Of a stretch of 64,000 nt of DNA, positions 16,772 through 25,458 are shown one piece after another. Numbering within the stretch: the stretch's first letter is position 1; each line of letters opens with the position of its first letter. The DNA comes from Candidatus Gastranaerophilales bacterium (GTDB taxonomy: Bacteria; Cyanobacteriota; Vampirovibrionia; Gastranaerophilales; Gastranaerophilaceae): the NCBI GenBank assembly GCA_900770525.1, contig CAAHDT010000005.1, positions 34,705-98,704 of the forward strand, in the 5' to 3' direction. Made by a program: the position numbers and the translations under genes. The notes beneath the pieces were generated by a model. The model did no database searches. It saw only the letters and a list, made by a program, of their open reading frames with translations, and was not told the DNA's origin.

Positions 16772-17458
16772 TTAAAATTTATACGGATAATCGGCTGGAA
16801 TTTCCCAATTATATAATTGTAGTACACGTGTACAGTAAGGATGCCCATTCGCAGTTTGTTCTTTGTAACATCCGCCCCAACTGTTGTTTTTTAATGTATT
16901 CAGGTCTGTAATATCACATCCGTATGCATTAAACCTCAATATACATTTAGGTGTGTCTGGTGTAAGTCCTCTTGAAAAGCCAAATAAAAAATTATTTACT
17001 CCAGGTTTTGGATTTTCTATATCTTTTAAGTTTAAATAATAATCAAAATGAAGATAACCTCCTGAAAATCCGCTTATTCTGGACACAGAACCGTCTGCCA
17101 TCTTAAATACTATTCCATCCTCTTTGAGCTCGTCATTTTTTATAACTTTTCTGTCAATAACTTCCACATTATTCAAGTACGGTGCCCAGTATTTGTTGAA
17201 CCAAGCCATTACAATAGCATTATTACTTTCTCCCCCATTCGGTACCCAATCCCAAGCACTGGTTTCTCCATTATCGGCGATTGAACGTAGATGAACTTGA
17301 GCCATTGTTGTATAGAATTTTTTAACTTTAGTCATGGCAACTTTTTCACGGTATTTTCCCATAAGGTTCGGAATAGTTAATGCAGCAACTACGCCAATTA
17401 TGCCGAGTGTGATGAGAACTTCTGCGAGGGTGAAAGCACCGGTAATATTATTTTTCAT
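16772..17458 (-). CDS. Prepilin-type protein (divergent from AbrB-like regulator)
   Basis: A 228-residue prepilin with leader MKNNITGA, then FTLAEVLITLGIIG (Glu +5) and a hydrophobic helix running into KYREKVAMTKVKKFY. The C-terminal part has several cysteines and ends NWEIPADYPYKF, very like the DYPW ending of the G-tract pilin at 8.1-8.9 kb. The DxNGxKxPN motif of the other members is degenerate here (DIENPKPGVNNF). It is divergent from the 53-residue AbrB-like gene at 17591. Confidence 0.85.
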   Translation of the reverse strand: MKNNITGAFTLAEVLITLGIIGVVAALTIPNLMGKYREKVAMTKVKKFYTTMAQVHLRSIADNGETSAWDWVPNGGESNNAIVMAWFNKYWAPYLNNVEVIDRKVIKNDELKEDGIVFKMADGSVSRISGFSGGYLHFDYYLNLKDIENPKPGVNNFLFGFSRGLTPDTPKCILRFNAYGCDITDLNTLKNNSWGGCYKEQTANGHPYCTRVLQLYNWEIPADYPYKF

Positions 17459-17523
17459 GTTGAGCCTTTCGTATCGTTTTTGTATTATATAATACTGATA
17501 ATGTCATTACCTAATATATATTA

Positions 17524-17540
17524 TGTAATAGTATATTACA
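17524..17540. promoter_or_regulatory. Inverted repeat between pilin and AbrB-like gene
   Basis: TGTAATA-GTA-TATTACA, a perfect 7-3-7 inverted repeat in the 132-base gap shared by the divergent pilin and AbrB-like genes. A shorter palindrome, TAATG-T-CATTA, lies at 17499-17509. A role as operator is inferred. Confidence 0.45.
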
Positions 17541-17590
17541 CTTTTATGATTTTGTAAAGTATTTGTATGTATAAAATCATGGAGATATAA

Positions 17591-17752
17591 ATGAAAAAGA
17601 AGTTATCTCGTTCAGGAAGTGGATGGGCTCTGTTTATGCCAAAAACTCTTCTGGAACTTATAGATGTTGATCCGGAAAAGGATATGCTTGAAGTAAAAGT
17701 TGAAAATGATGTTGTTAAAATCACAAAAGCTGCTGTTGAAAAAGAAAACTAA
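17591..17752 (+). CDS. AbrB/MazE-like small DNA-binding protein
   Basis: A 53-residue protein with GGAG upstream of its ATG. The sequence (KKLSRSGSGWALFMPKTLLE..., then DMLEVKVENDVVKITKA) has the swapped-hairpin pattern of AbrB/SpoVT/MazE N-terminal domains: a short strand, P-K at a turn, an amphipathic helix and two beta strands. Such proteins bind DNA as dimers, either as global regulators or as antitoxins. No toxin gene is adjacent: upstream is the divergent pilin and downstream is convergent priA, whose stop lies five bases away. That makes a regulator of the pilin more likely than an antitoxin. Confidence 0.78.
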   Translation: MKKKLSRSGSGWALFMPKTLLELIDVDPEKDMLEVKVENDVVKITKAAVEKEN

Positions 17753-17756
17753 CCTC

Positions 17757-20051
17757 TTATAAAATATCCAGTGGATCCACGTCTACAGCAAGTTTTACGT
17801 CTTTTGGCATTGTTATTTTACTCAAAAAACTTGCAATAAACTGATGTCCTCTTACGTCAAGTTTATTTTTAATTATAATTTGAAATCTGTAGTAACTGTT
17901 AATTCGTTCTATTACACATGGGGTTGGGCCAAGAACTTCAAGCCTTTCGGATATTCCGTATTTTTCAATAATTGTGCACATACTAAGCGCAATTTCTGCA
18001 GCCGCTTTTTCGGCTCTGAAATTATTTATTGAGCTGATAATTAATCTGACTATTTTGCTATATGGCGGATAGTCAAATTCTTCTCTGGCAATAATTTCTT
18101 TTTCGTAAAATTCTCTATAATTTTGCGATTTAGCACTTTCAAGAGCGTAAAATTCTGGGTTGTATGTCTGGAAAAATACTCTTCCGGTAAATTCTCCTCT
18201 TCCTGCGCGGCCTGCGACTTGAGTTAAAAGTTGAAAACCTCTTTCAGATGAACGAAAATCCGGAAGATTAAAGCTTGCATCTGCGGATATTACTCCGACA
18301 AGTGTAACGTTTGGGTTATCCAGACCTTTCGCAATCATTTGAGTACCTACAAGAATATCAATTTCCCCACGTTGGAATTTTTCTAAAAGACGTATATGCT
18401 CTCCTTTTCTGACAAGAACATCGCTGTCTATACGTTCGACATTATAATCCGGAAAAATTTCTTGAACATATTGTTCAATTTTTTGGGTGCCAGTTCCACT
18501 AATTTTTAACGCATCAGAACCACATTCAGGGCAAGTATCCGGAAAATATTCAATATGGTTGCAATAATGACATTTTAAAAATTGATCTTTGGCATGCCAA
18601 ATCATCGGAATAGCACAATTAGGGCATTCGATTACATGACCGCATGCCTGACATTGGGTAAATGTTGCGAAGCCTCTTCTGTTAATAAGTAGAATAGCTT
18701 GCTGTTTTTTATCTAATGTTTCTTGTATTGCAGTTTGCAGTGGCTTAGATATAACACTTTTGTATGCTGCTCTTGAGTGTTCTTGCATATTAATTACTGT
18801 AACAGGTGCAATTGGTGCGTTTCTGTATCGGTGCTTCATTTCAAAAAGATTTCCGGAATTTATTGCTCTATAGTATACTGATATATCCGGTGTTGCAGAA
18901 CCCAGAAGTAGGGGGCAGTTATGAAATTCTGCAAGTTTTTGCGCAACAACTTTTGCCTCATACCTTGGAGCCGGATTAGTTTGTTTATAAGCTCCTTCGT
19001 GCTCCTCATCAATAATTATTAAACCGATATCTTTTAATGGTGCAAATACGGCAGAGCGGGCTCCTGCTAAGATTTTAATATCATTTTTGTAAAGTCTTTG
19101 CCAAACATCGTAGCGTTCTCCTTCCGATATGCTACTGTGCCAAATCGCAACATCATGAGTTCCGAATTTTTTTGCAAGTCTTTTGGTTAATTGGGATGCA
19201 AGAGCGATTTCAGGAACAAGAAACAATACATTTTTCCCTGATTTAATACAATCATCTATTAATTTGAAATATACTTCTGTTTTTCCTGATGCCGTAACAC
19301 CATGTAAAAGCATTGTCAATGGTGGAATAACCTCATCAGCTTGCGCGTTATTTTTTTTAGCTGCATAGTTGGCTATGGCTTTTTTAATACCTTCGTATGC
19401 AGTTTTTTGTTCAGCCTCAAGTTCAAATAAAGGTTCTCTATTTTCTATTTGCAAAATATCAAGAGGGTTTCTGTAAATTTCTTCTTCAGTTATTGTTACG
19501 CATCCGAGTTCTTCAAGTTTTTTTATAGTTGTTCTTGTAGTTTTGGCAAGTTTTTCAAATGCAATTAATGGAGTTTTACCCATCTTTTGCAAAAGTTCCA
19601 ATACTGCGGTTTGCCTTTTGGTTGCTCCTTCAAATTTAGTGAACTCAATTGCCTGTTCGGTTTTAGAAGCTTTTTCAATAAGCTTCATCGGGATAGCTGC
19701 GTTTAATACGGTAACAAGGTCGCAACAATAGTAATTTGCAACCCATTCTAATAATTTTAGGTAATCTATTGAAAATAGCGGTGTTTCATCTATGATTTTA
19801 CTAATTTTTTTTGCTCGGATTTCTTCAGGTAAATAGTCTGAAAATCCGACGCAAAAGGCATTAATTAATCCCTGACGACCGAAAGGAACCAAAATCGCTT
19901 GGCCGATTTTAATTTTATCCTTCATCTCATCAGGGATTAAATAACTGAATGTCTTAACGCCAAGCCCTTTAATATTTACAAGGGCAAGTGCGTATTTATG
20001 AGTATTTTTAGGGGCAAAAAGTGATGTGTCAAATAATTTATTTTCTGTCAT
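17757..20051 (-). CDS. priA: Primosomal protein N' (PriA helicase)
   Basis: Restarts stalled replication forks by remodelling DNA and loading DnaB. The 764 residues have the N-terminal 3'-DNA-binding domain, Walker A GVTASGKT at 251-258, the DEEH box (near 347), the Cys-rich zinc-binding insert (CQACGHVIECPNC ... CHYCNH ... CPECG) and helicase C-terminal motifs (GTQMIAKGLDNPNVTLVG, QVAGRAGRGEFTGRV). Length and motif order are normal. The downstream stop is five bases from the convergent AbrB-like gene. Confidence 0.96.
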   Translation of the reverse strand: MTENKLFDTSLFAPKNTHKYALALVNIKGLGVKTFSYLIPDEMKDKIKIGQAILVPFGRQGLINAFCVGFSDYLPEEIRAKKISKIIDETPLFSIDYLKLLEWVANYYCCDLVTVLNAAIPMKLIEKASKTEQAIEFTKFEGATKRQTAVLELLQKMGKTPLIAFEKLAKTTRTTIKKLEELGCVTITEEEIYRNPLDILQIENREPLFELEAEQKTAYEGIKKAIANYAAKKNNAQADEVIPPLTMLLHGVTASGKTEVYFKLIDDCIKSGKNVLFLVPEIALASQLTKRLAKKFGTHDVAIWHSSISEGERYDVWQRLYKNDIKILAGARSAVFAPLKDIGLIIIDEEHEGAYKQTNPAPRYEAKVVAQKLAEFHNCPLLLGSATPDISVYYRAINSGNLFEMKHRYRNAPIAPVTVINMQEHSRAAYKSVISKPLQTAIQETLDKKQQAILLINRRGFATFTQCQACGHVIECPNCAIPMIWHAKDQFLKCHYCNHIEYFPDTCPECGSDALKISGTGTQKIEQYVQEIFPDYNVERIDSDVLVRKGEHIRLLEKFQRGEIDILVGTQMIAKGLDNPNVTLVGVISADASFNLPDFRSSERGFQLLTQVAGRAGRGEFTGRVFFQTYNPEFYALESAKSQNYREFYEKEIIAREEFDYPPYSKIVRLIISSINNFRAEKAAAEIALSMCTIIEKYGISERLEVLGPTPCVIERINSYYRFQIIIKNKLDVRGHQFIASFLSKITMPKDVKLAVDVDPLDIL

Positions 20052-20072
20052 AACTTTTATCCCTAAAAAACA

Positions 20073-20303
20073 CTATTCTGCCATAAATTCTTTTTTAGCT
20101 TCTTCAATTGCATCTGATAACAAATCAAGCTGTTCAGGAGTGAATGTTACACCTTTTTTAGTCGGTAACCATGTTGAGCCTTCATCTGTTGTGTAATATA
20201 TTCTCATATTCAAGTAGCTTTTACCTTTATATTCGCTAACAGAAATTTGTAATTGTTCTGTTTCGTTTCTGTCGATTGTTGCTAAAATTTTTGCATCTGC
20301 CAT
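20073..20303 (-). CDS. PC4/YdbC-like ssDNA-binding protein
   Basis: A 76-residue protein resembling the bacterial transcriptional coactivator p15/PC4 family. Beta strands (QLQISVSEYKGKSYLNMRIYY, split around residues 18-38), a conserved WLPTKKGVTFTPEQL segment and a C-terminal helix follow the PC4 fold. Family members bind single-stranded DNA as dimers. An AAGGAG sequence precedes the ATG at 20303. It lies just upstream of priA on the same strand (21 bases), so co-transcription with that replication-restart gene is likely and functionally plausible. Confidence 0.78.
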   Translation of the reverse strand: MADAKILATIDRNETEQLQISVSEYKGKSYLNMRIYYTTDEGSTWLPTKKGVTFTPEQLDLLSDAIEEAKKEFMAE

Positions 20304-20482
20304 TTTATTCTCCTTATTAAACGCTTACTCAATTAATGATATCACAAACAGTTTTTCATTTATGTATTAGTATATTTATTTTAAATATATTAATTTTTCG
20401 TTACAACTCTTTTTGAATTAGCAAAAATAATTATTCACAGGTTTACAATTAACAGTAGAAAGGTATTTTTTAAGGAGAAATT

Positions 20483-20866
20483 ATGGCAATACAAGGTGTA
20501 AGTTTTCAAGGATATGTTCCACAGTATGAAAAGAGAAGAAACACGAATGCGGCTCTTGTAGCTGCTCCTGTTTTAACGGTAGCAACTGTAGCAGCGGAAA
20601 CATTAAATAAATCAAATCGCAAAAAAGGAATTGCAGATACAGCAAAAGCATGTGTTAAATCTTTAAATAAATCCGCAATTAATTTTGCAGCCGGATTCAG
20701 CAAGAAAGTTTTGAGAAGTAAAAATTTGGAATCTAAAGTTAAAAATTTATCATCAAACAACAAATGGCTTACAGCAGGAGTTTTGGCTCTTGATACGTTA
20801 GCAAACTTTGCAGTTATTAAAATCGGTGCGGAGATTTGTTCTAAAATAAAAAATCGCAACTATTAA
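20483..20866 (+). CDS. Lineage-specific small protein with hydrophobic segments
   Basis: Unrecognised 127-residue protein with AAGGAG before the ATG. The N-terminus MAIQGVSFQGYVPQYEKRR is a short polar stretch followed by a hydrophobic Ala/Val segment (about 22-42), a Lys-rich amphipathic middle and a second hydrophobic segment (about 97-117). It resembles other short-motif proteins in this window (32181, 49945) in layout but not in alignable sequence. It is convergent with murG, with two bases between the stop codons. Probably membrane-associated; function unknown. Confidence 0.65.
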   Translation: MAIQGVSFQGYVPQYEKRRNTNAALVAAPVLTVATVAAETLNKSNRKKGIADTAKACVKSLNKSAINFAAGFSKKVLRSKNLESKVKNLSSNNKWLTAGVLALDTLANFAVIKIGAEICSKIKNRNY

Positions 20867-20868
20867 TA

Positions 20869-21969
20869 TTAAATTGATTGTAACTGCTCAACGATTTTTT
20901 CAACACCATCATATTTAGCCAACTTTAAAGCATTTTCTTGAAGTTGGCTAAGTTTGTCTGGATTGTTTAACATAAATTCTATTTTTTCACCGAGCTTTAC
21001 TTCATCCGTTTCAGAATCTTCAAGATACAAAGAGGCTCCTTTTTCTACCATATATTTAGCATTTTTTCTTTGGTGGTCTGCAGCCGCATGCGGATAAGGT
21101 ATTAATATTGAGGCAAGTCCTGCTGCTTCAATTTCTGACAAACTCAATGAACCAGCTCTTGAAACTGCAATATCTGATGCCTTTAAAATTGTTACCATAT
21201 CGTCAAAATACGGTTTTATTAGTAAGTTTTTATCTGTTTCATAATCAGGATAAATTCTGATTAACTGTTCAATTACCCTTTCAAAATTTTTCTTTCCTGT
21301 TTGGAAAATAATTTGGATATCATATTTTTGACTTAGTGGTTTTAATAATGCTACTGTTGCATCATTTATTGTTCTTGCACCTTGAGAGCCCCCCATTACA
21401 CATAAAGTTAATTTATCTTTTAGTCCAAGATTGTTACGTGCTTGTTCTTTAGATAATGTTTTAAACTGCGGACGGATTGGGTTTCCGTTTACATGAAAAT
21501 TTTTGTTATTGATAAATTTTTGAGCACTTTCAAAAGCTCCTGATACAATAGCTGCATACGGGGCGAGTTTTCTTGTTACAAGCCCCGGTTGCGCATCACA
21601 ATCGTGCATCATATAAGGTTTGTTCATAAATCTTGCTGCAATCATTATTGGGGCAGAAACATATCCGCCTGTGCCAAAAATTGCATCCGGTTTGTATTTC
21701 AAGATATATCCTGCTGATTTAATAACTGCAAAAAGTAATTGAATTCCCCATTTTATCAAATCAAAATTAAGACTTCTTGGCATGCCGTGAATATTGACCG
21801 GTAAAAATTTATACCCTTTGCCAGTTACAATGTCATATTCCAAGTTTTTAGGGTTGCCTATATAATAAATATTTTCTCCCTTAGTATTCAGTGCATCAGC
21901 AACCGCAACTGCCGGATAAATATGTCCGCCGGTTCCTCCACCGGTAATAAAATAGGTTTTATTAGACAT
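20869..21969 (-). CDS. murG: MurG, UDP-GlcNAc:lipid I GlcNAc transferase
   Basis: Adds GlcNAc to lipid I to make lipid II at the cytoplasmic face of the membrane. Signature GGGTGGHIYPAVAVAD near the N-terminus, MHDCDAQPGLVTRKLAPYA, GGSQGARTIND and SRAGSLSLSEIEAAGLASILIPYPHAADHQRKNA (read in parts) match GT28 MurG. The ATG at 21969 gives 366 residues; the frame extends to a TTG at 21975. It overlaps the end of ftsW by eight bases and is last in murF-mraY-murD-ftsW-murG. Confidence 0.96.
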   Translation of the reverse strand: MSNKTYFITGGGTGGHIYPAVAVADALNTKGENIYYIGNPKNLEYDIVTGKGYKFLPVNIHGMPRSLNFDLIKWGIQLLFAVIKSAGYILKYKPDAIFGTGGYVSAPIMIAARFMNKPYMMHDCDAQPGLVTRKLAPYAAIVSGAFESAQKFINNKNFHVNGNPIRPQFKTLSKEQARNNLGLKDKLTLCVMGGSQGARTINDATVALLKPLSQKYDIQIIFQTGKKNFERVIEQLIRIYPDYETDKNLLIKPYFDDMVTILKASDIAVSRAGSLSLSEIEAAGLASILIPYPHAAADHQRKNAKYMVEKGASLYLEDSETDEVKLGEKIEFMLNNPDKLSQLQENALKLAKYDGVEKIVEQLQSI

Positions 21970-23149
21970 TTTCAATATTCCTTATTTTCTTAATTTTTTT
22001 CTTGGATATGTTCAACAAAACACCAATCATACATAATGATACGATTAGAGATGAGCCACCATAACTTATAAATGGTAAAGGAACACCGGTTGTTGGGAAG
22101 AACGAACTTGCTACACTGATGTTCAAAAATGCCTGAAATCCTATTGAGAAAGTTATTCCGACTGCAAGCAATTTGCCGAACATATCAGGACATCTTGTTG
22201 CGATAATAAATCCTCTGTGAATTAATGTCCAGAATAAACCGATTATTAAAACGCATCCAACCCATCCCATTTCTTCTGCAATAATTGCAAAAATAAAGTC
22301 GGTATGGCATTCAGGCAAATACGAAAGTTTTTGAATAGAACCACCGTACCCTACACCGGTTAAACCGCCTGAGGCAAATGCAATAAGTGATTGAATGATA
22401 TTATAACCTGCTCCTTGCGGGTCAAGTTCAGGGTGCTGCCAAGTTGTAATACGTTGCATTTGGTACGGTTTAATAATTGTCGTAGCTGCAACGATTATTG
22501 AAAAAATACCAGCTCCAACACAACTGAAAAACAGTTTTAAAGAACCGCCGGCACTCAAAAACATTACAACTGAAGTTGCAAGTAGCAAAATAACCATTGA
22601 CAGGTTTGGTTGAACAAAAATCAAGCCAAGCATAATAATTATTGGTATAAATGCTCCAGACCACTTGTTCTGGTCAAATAAATCAGCATCTTTTCTTAAA
22701 GCAGTTGCGAGCATTAAAACAACTGCAGGTTTTGCAAATTCGGACGGTTGCAATTGAAATCCAAGTAGGTTTATCCATCTTTTTGCACCGTTAACCGTAA
22801 CTCCGAGTGGAGTAAAGTCAACCAAAATTAATAGAACAATAATTATACCTGCAAAAATCATGTTCCAGTCCGCAAGTTTTTTGTAATCAAAATTTGTAAA
22901 AAATCTCAATCCGAAAAAGCCAACTACAAAACATATTAACTGCTTGAATAAAAATTGAGCAGGATTTCCGCCTTCTTCAATACATTTTGGGGCAGAGGCA
23001 GAAAATATAGCTAAAAAGCCGATAATTACAAGAAAAGTAACAGTTATCAGCAAAGCTTTGTCAGGTTCGGAAGTTATCAAACTTTGGATATGACGTTTGT
23101 GTTCAACTCCGTATTTATCTCTTAACCTATCCGATCTTTGATAAGACAT
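21962..23149 (-). CDS. ftsW: FtsW/SEDS peptidoglycan glycosyltransferase
   Basis: Septal peptidoglycan polymerase of the SEDS family. About ten membrane helices follow a short basic N-terminus. Family marks include NLLGFQLQPSEFAKPA, the region WQHPELDPQGAGYNIIQSL with the catalytic-loop aspartate, and FPTTGVPLPFISYGGSSL near the C-terminus. The start at 23149 (MSYQRSDRL) gives 395 residues. The frame stays open to 23197 inside murD, so the exact start is uncertain. The location between murD and murG supports FtsW over RodA. Confidence 0.93.
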   Translation of the reverse strand: MSYQRSDRLRDKYGVEHKRHIQSLITSEPDKALLITVTFLVIIGFLAIFSASAPKCIEEGGNPAQFLFKQLICFVVGFFGLRFFTNFDYKKLADWNMIFAGIIIVLLILVDFTPLGVTVNGAKRWINLLGFQLQPSEFAKPAVVLMLATALRKDADLFDQNKWSGAFIPIIIMLGLIFVQPNLSMVILLLATSVVMFLSAGGSLKLFFSCVGAGIFSIIVAATTIIKPYQMQRITTWQHPELDPQGAGYNIIQSLIAFASGGLTGVGYGGSIQKLSYLPECHTDFIFAIIAEEMGWVGCVLIIGLFWTLIHRGFIIATRCPDMFGKLLAVGITFSIGFQAFLNISVASSFFPTTGVPLPFISYGGSSLIVSLCMIGVLLNISKKKIKKIRNIENV

Positions 23150-24482
23150 CTTGTTTGAACACCCTTCCTCTTTCTTCATATCCGCTGAACATATCAAAAC
23201 TTGCGCATGCCGGTGATAACAAAACTACATCAGGCTTAAGTTCCAATGATTTGTCAACGGCACTTTGCATAGACTCTTCTTTTATTATGTTGTTAAATCC
23301 ATTCTTTTTCAAGTTTTCTTCAAAACGTTCTGTTGCTTCTCCAATCAAAATAACCGTGTTAATGTGTTTATTTATTGCATCACAAAATTCGGTTAAATCA
23401 GTCATTTTATCGCGTCCACCGGCAATTAACGCTACATTACAATTGTCAAATGAATTTATTGCAACTAAAGATGCTTCCGGATTTGTAGCTTTTGAATCGT
23501 TATAGAATGTAATTCCATCTTTTTCAGCAAATTTTTCTAATCTGTGTTCAGGAACTTTGAACGATATAATTGATTTTCTGATGTCTTCGTTTGAAATTCC
23601 TTCAATTTTGGCACAAATAATAGCACACTCTGCATTCTGGTAATTGTGTTCCCCAATAAACGGACAATCCTTTATTGAAATTATCTCTTCTTCTACTCCA
23701 TCACGTTTAAAACAAATTGAACCATTTTTAACATATGAACAATTTTTACCAACTTCATCTCCAAACATGAAAACTTCTCCTTCGGCCTGTTTAGAAAAAT
23801 CCAGAAGTTTTTCATCTTTTGCATTAAGCACAGAAAAAGCAGGATTTTGAGGCGATTTGAAGATTCTAGCCTTTGCGTTAAAATAGTTGTCTAAAGTTTT
23901 GTGCCAAGTTATATGGTCTGGTGTAAAATTTGTAAAGACTGATATTTGCGGTTGAAATGCCGGAGAATATTCCAATTGGAACGAAGAACATTCGCAAACA
24001 AAATAATCAATACTACTGTCATCAACTATATCGCAAGGCGGTTCACCATAATTTCCACACGGTTCAGCCTTATATTCACTGTTCAAGATATGAGCTGTTA
24101 GAGCAGTTGTTGTTGTTTTTCCGTTTGTTCCGGTAATTGCAATGAACGGTTTTGAGGTTTGAGTGTAAGCAAGCTCAACTTCTGAAATCACATGTGTTTT
24201 TTTATCTTTTAATTTTTTCATTATTTCAGAGTCGGTCGGTACGCTAGGGCTTGTGATTGCAATATAGCAATCATTTAAAAATTCATCAGAGTGTCCGCCT
24301 GTTTCGACTTTAATCCCCAAACTTTGTAGCTCGGCAATTTTCTCAGCATCAGCAGGTTTGGCAGAATTAAATTCTGTCAAAAATACATCGGCGCCATGTT
24401 TATTTAAAAATTTTGCAGCGGCTATTCCGCTTTTAGATAATCCAATAACTAAAACTTTTTTATCAAACCAACGAGATAACAT
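23127..24482 (-). CDS. murD: MurD, UDP-MurNAc-L-Ala:D-Glu ligase
   Basis: Adds D-glutamate to UDP-MurNAc-L-alanine. The 451 residues have an N-terminal Rossmann-like domain (VLVIGLSKSGIAAAKFL), the ATP-binding loop GTNGKTTTTAL (about 117-127), the NFTPDHITWH motif and the C-terminal ligase domain with HRLEKF and NDSKATNPEASL. Its stop overlaps the ftsW start region by 23 bases and its ATG shares a base with the mraY stop, so the cluster is tightly coupled. Confidence 0.96.
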   Translation of the reverse strand: MLSRWFDKKVLVIGLSKSGIAAAKFLNKHGADVFLTEFNSAKPADAEKIAELQSLGIKVETGGHSDEFLNDCYIAITSPSVPTDSEIMKKLKDKKTHVISEVELAYTQTSKPFIAITGTNGKTTTTALTAHILNSEYKAEPCGNYGEPPCDIVDDSSIDYFVCECSSFQLEYSPAFQPQISVFTNFTPDHITWHKTLDNYFNAKARIFKSPQNPAFSVLNAKDEKLLDFSKQAEGEVFMFGDEVGKNCSYVKNGSICFKRDGVEEEIISIKDCPFIGEHNYQNAECAIICAKIEGISNEDIRKSIISFKVPEHRLEKFAEKDGITFYNDSKATNPEASLVAINSFDNCNVALIAGGRDKMTDLTEFCDAINKHINTVILIGEATERFEENLKKNGFNNIIKEESMQSAVDKSLELKPDVVLLSPACASFDMFSGYEERGRVFKQDVLSKIG

Positions 24483-25456
24483 TATATAATACCTTTCATA
24501 GTCAAGTAGAACAATACTAAAGCAATTGTTGAAGAAACTGCTGCAGCTATTGCAAATACTGTAACAACTTTCTTTTCATTCCAACCACAAAGTTCAAAAT
24601 GGTGGTGAATAGGTGACATCTTGAATACTCTTTTTCCGGTAGTTTTGAAACTTGTAACCTGAATAATTACAGATAAAGTTTCGCAAACAAAAACACCGCC
24701 TAAGAAAATTAGCAAGAATTCAAATTTACCCATAACAGCCAGTGTTCCGAACAGTCCGCCAATAGCAAGGGAACCGGTATCGCCCATAAATACTTCTGCT
24801 TTCGGTTTGTTGTATTTTAAAAATCCGAATAAAGCACCTGCTACGGCTGCAGCGATAATTGCAATTTCATGATATCCGCTATAAAGTGCAATAACAGAAG
24901 TTCCGGCAAATGCAAAAACACCTGTCGAGGCAGCCAAACCGTCAAGTCCGTCAGTTAAGTTATAAGCGTTTGATGCCCCTGTAATTACAAATACTGCAAA
25001 AAACGGATACAACCATTTTAAGTCAATCATATGATGTCCGATTGAAAAATATGTTCCAAACGGATCAGTCATCATTACGTAAAATGTTGGTAACAGCGCA
25101 ATTGCAATCTGTCTTAAAAGTTTTCCTCTTGCAGATAACCCGTCATTTGCATGACCCTTTAATTTAATATAATCATCTTGAAATCCTGCAAAAGTATAAA
25201 ACAAAAGAGTAATTAATATTATAAGAGCTGCGTTATCAAATCTTTGAGCAAGAAAAAGAGTTATAATAGCACCAATCAACACTGCTAATACAATAAATAC
25301 TCCTCCGGTTGTCGGAGTTCCCTCTTTTTTCATGTGGCTTTCTGGGGCACAATCTTTTACATATTGTCCAATCATTTTCTTTTTCAAAAAATCTATATAA
25401 GGCACTCCGAATAATAAACATAATATCATTGCAAGCAAGAATGCCACCGCTACCAT
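24482..25456 (-). CDS. mraY: MraY, phospho-MurNAc-pentapeptide transferase
   Basis: Makes lipid I by moving phospho-MurNAc-pentapeptide to undecaprenyl phosphate. About ten membrane helices. Family marks include GTPTTGGV near the N-terminus, the DDYIKL loop, NAYNLTDGLDGLAAS, AEVFMGDTGSLAIGG and the MSPIHHHFE histidine motif. AAGG lies seven bases before the ATG at 25456; an in-frame ATG at 25462 is almost on top of it and overlaps the murF stop. Confidence 0.96.
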   Translation of the reverse strand: MVAVAFLLAMILCLLFGVPYIDFLKKKMIGQYVKDCAPESHMKKEGTPTTGGVFIVLAVLIGAIITLFLAQRFDNAALIILITLLFYTFAGFQDDYIKLKGHANDGLSARGKLLRQIAIALLPTFYVMMTDPFGTYFSIGHHMIDLKWLYPFFAVFVITGASNAYNLTDGLDGLAASTGVFAFAGTSVIALYSGYHEIAIIAAAVAGALFGFLKYNKPKAEVFMGDTGSLAIGGLFGTLAVMGKFEFLLIFLGGVFVCETLSVIIQVTSFKTTGKRVFKMSPIHHHFELCGWNEKKVVTVFAIAAAVSSTIALVLFYLTMKGII

Positions 25457-25458
25457 AA

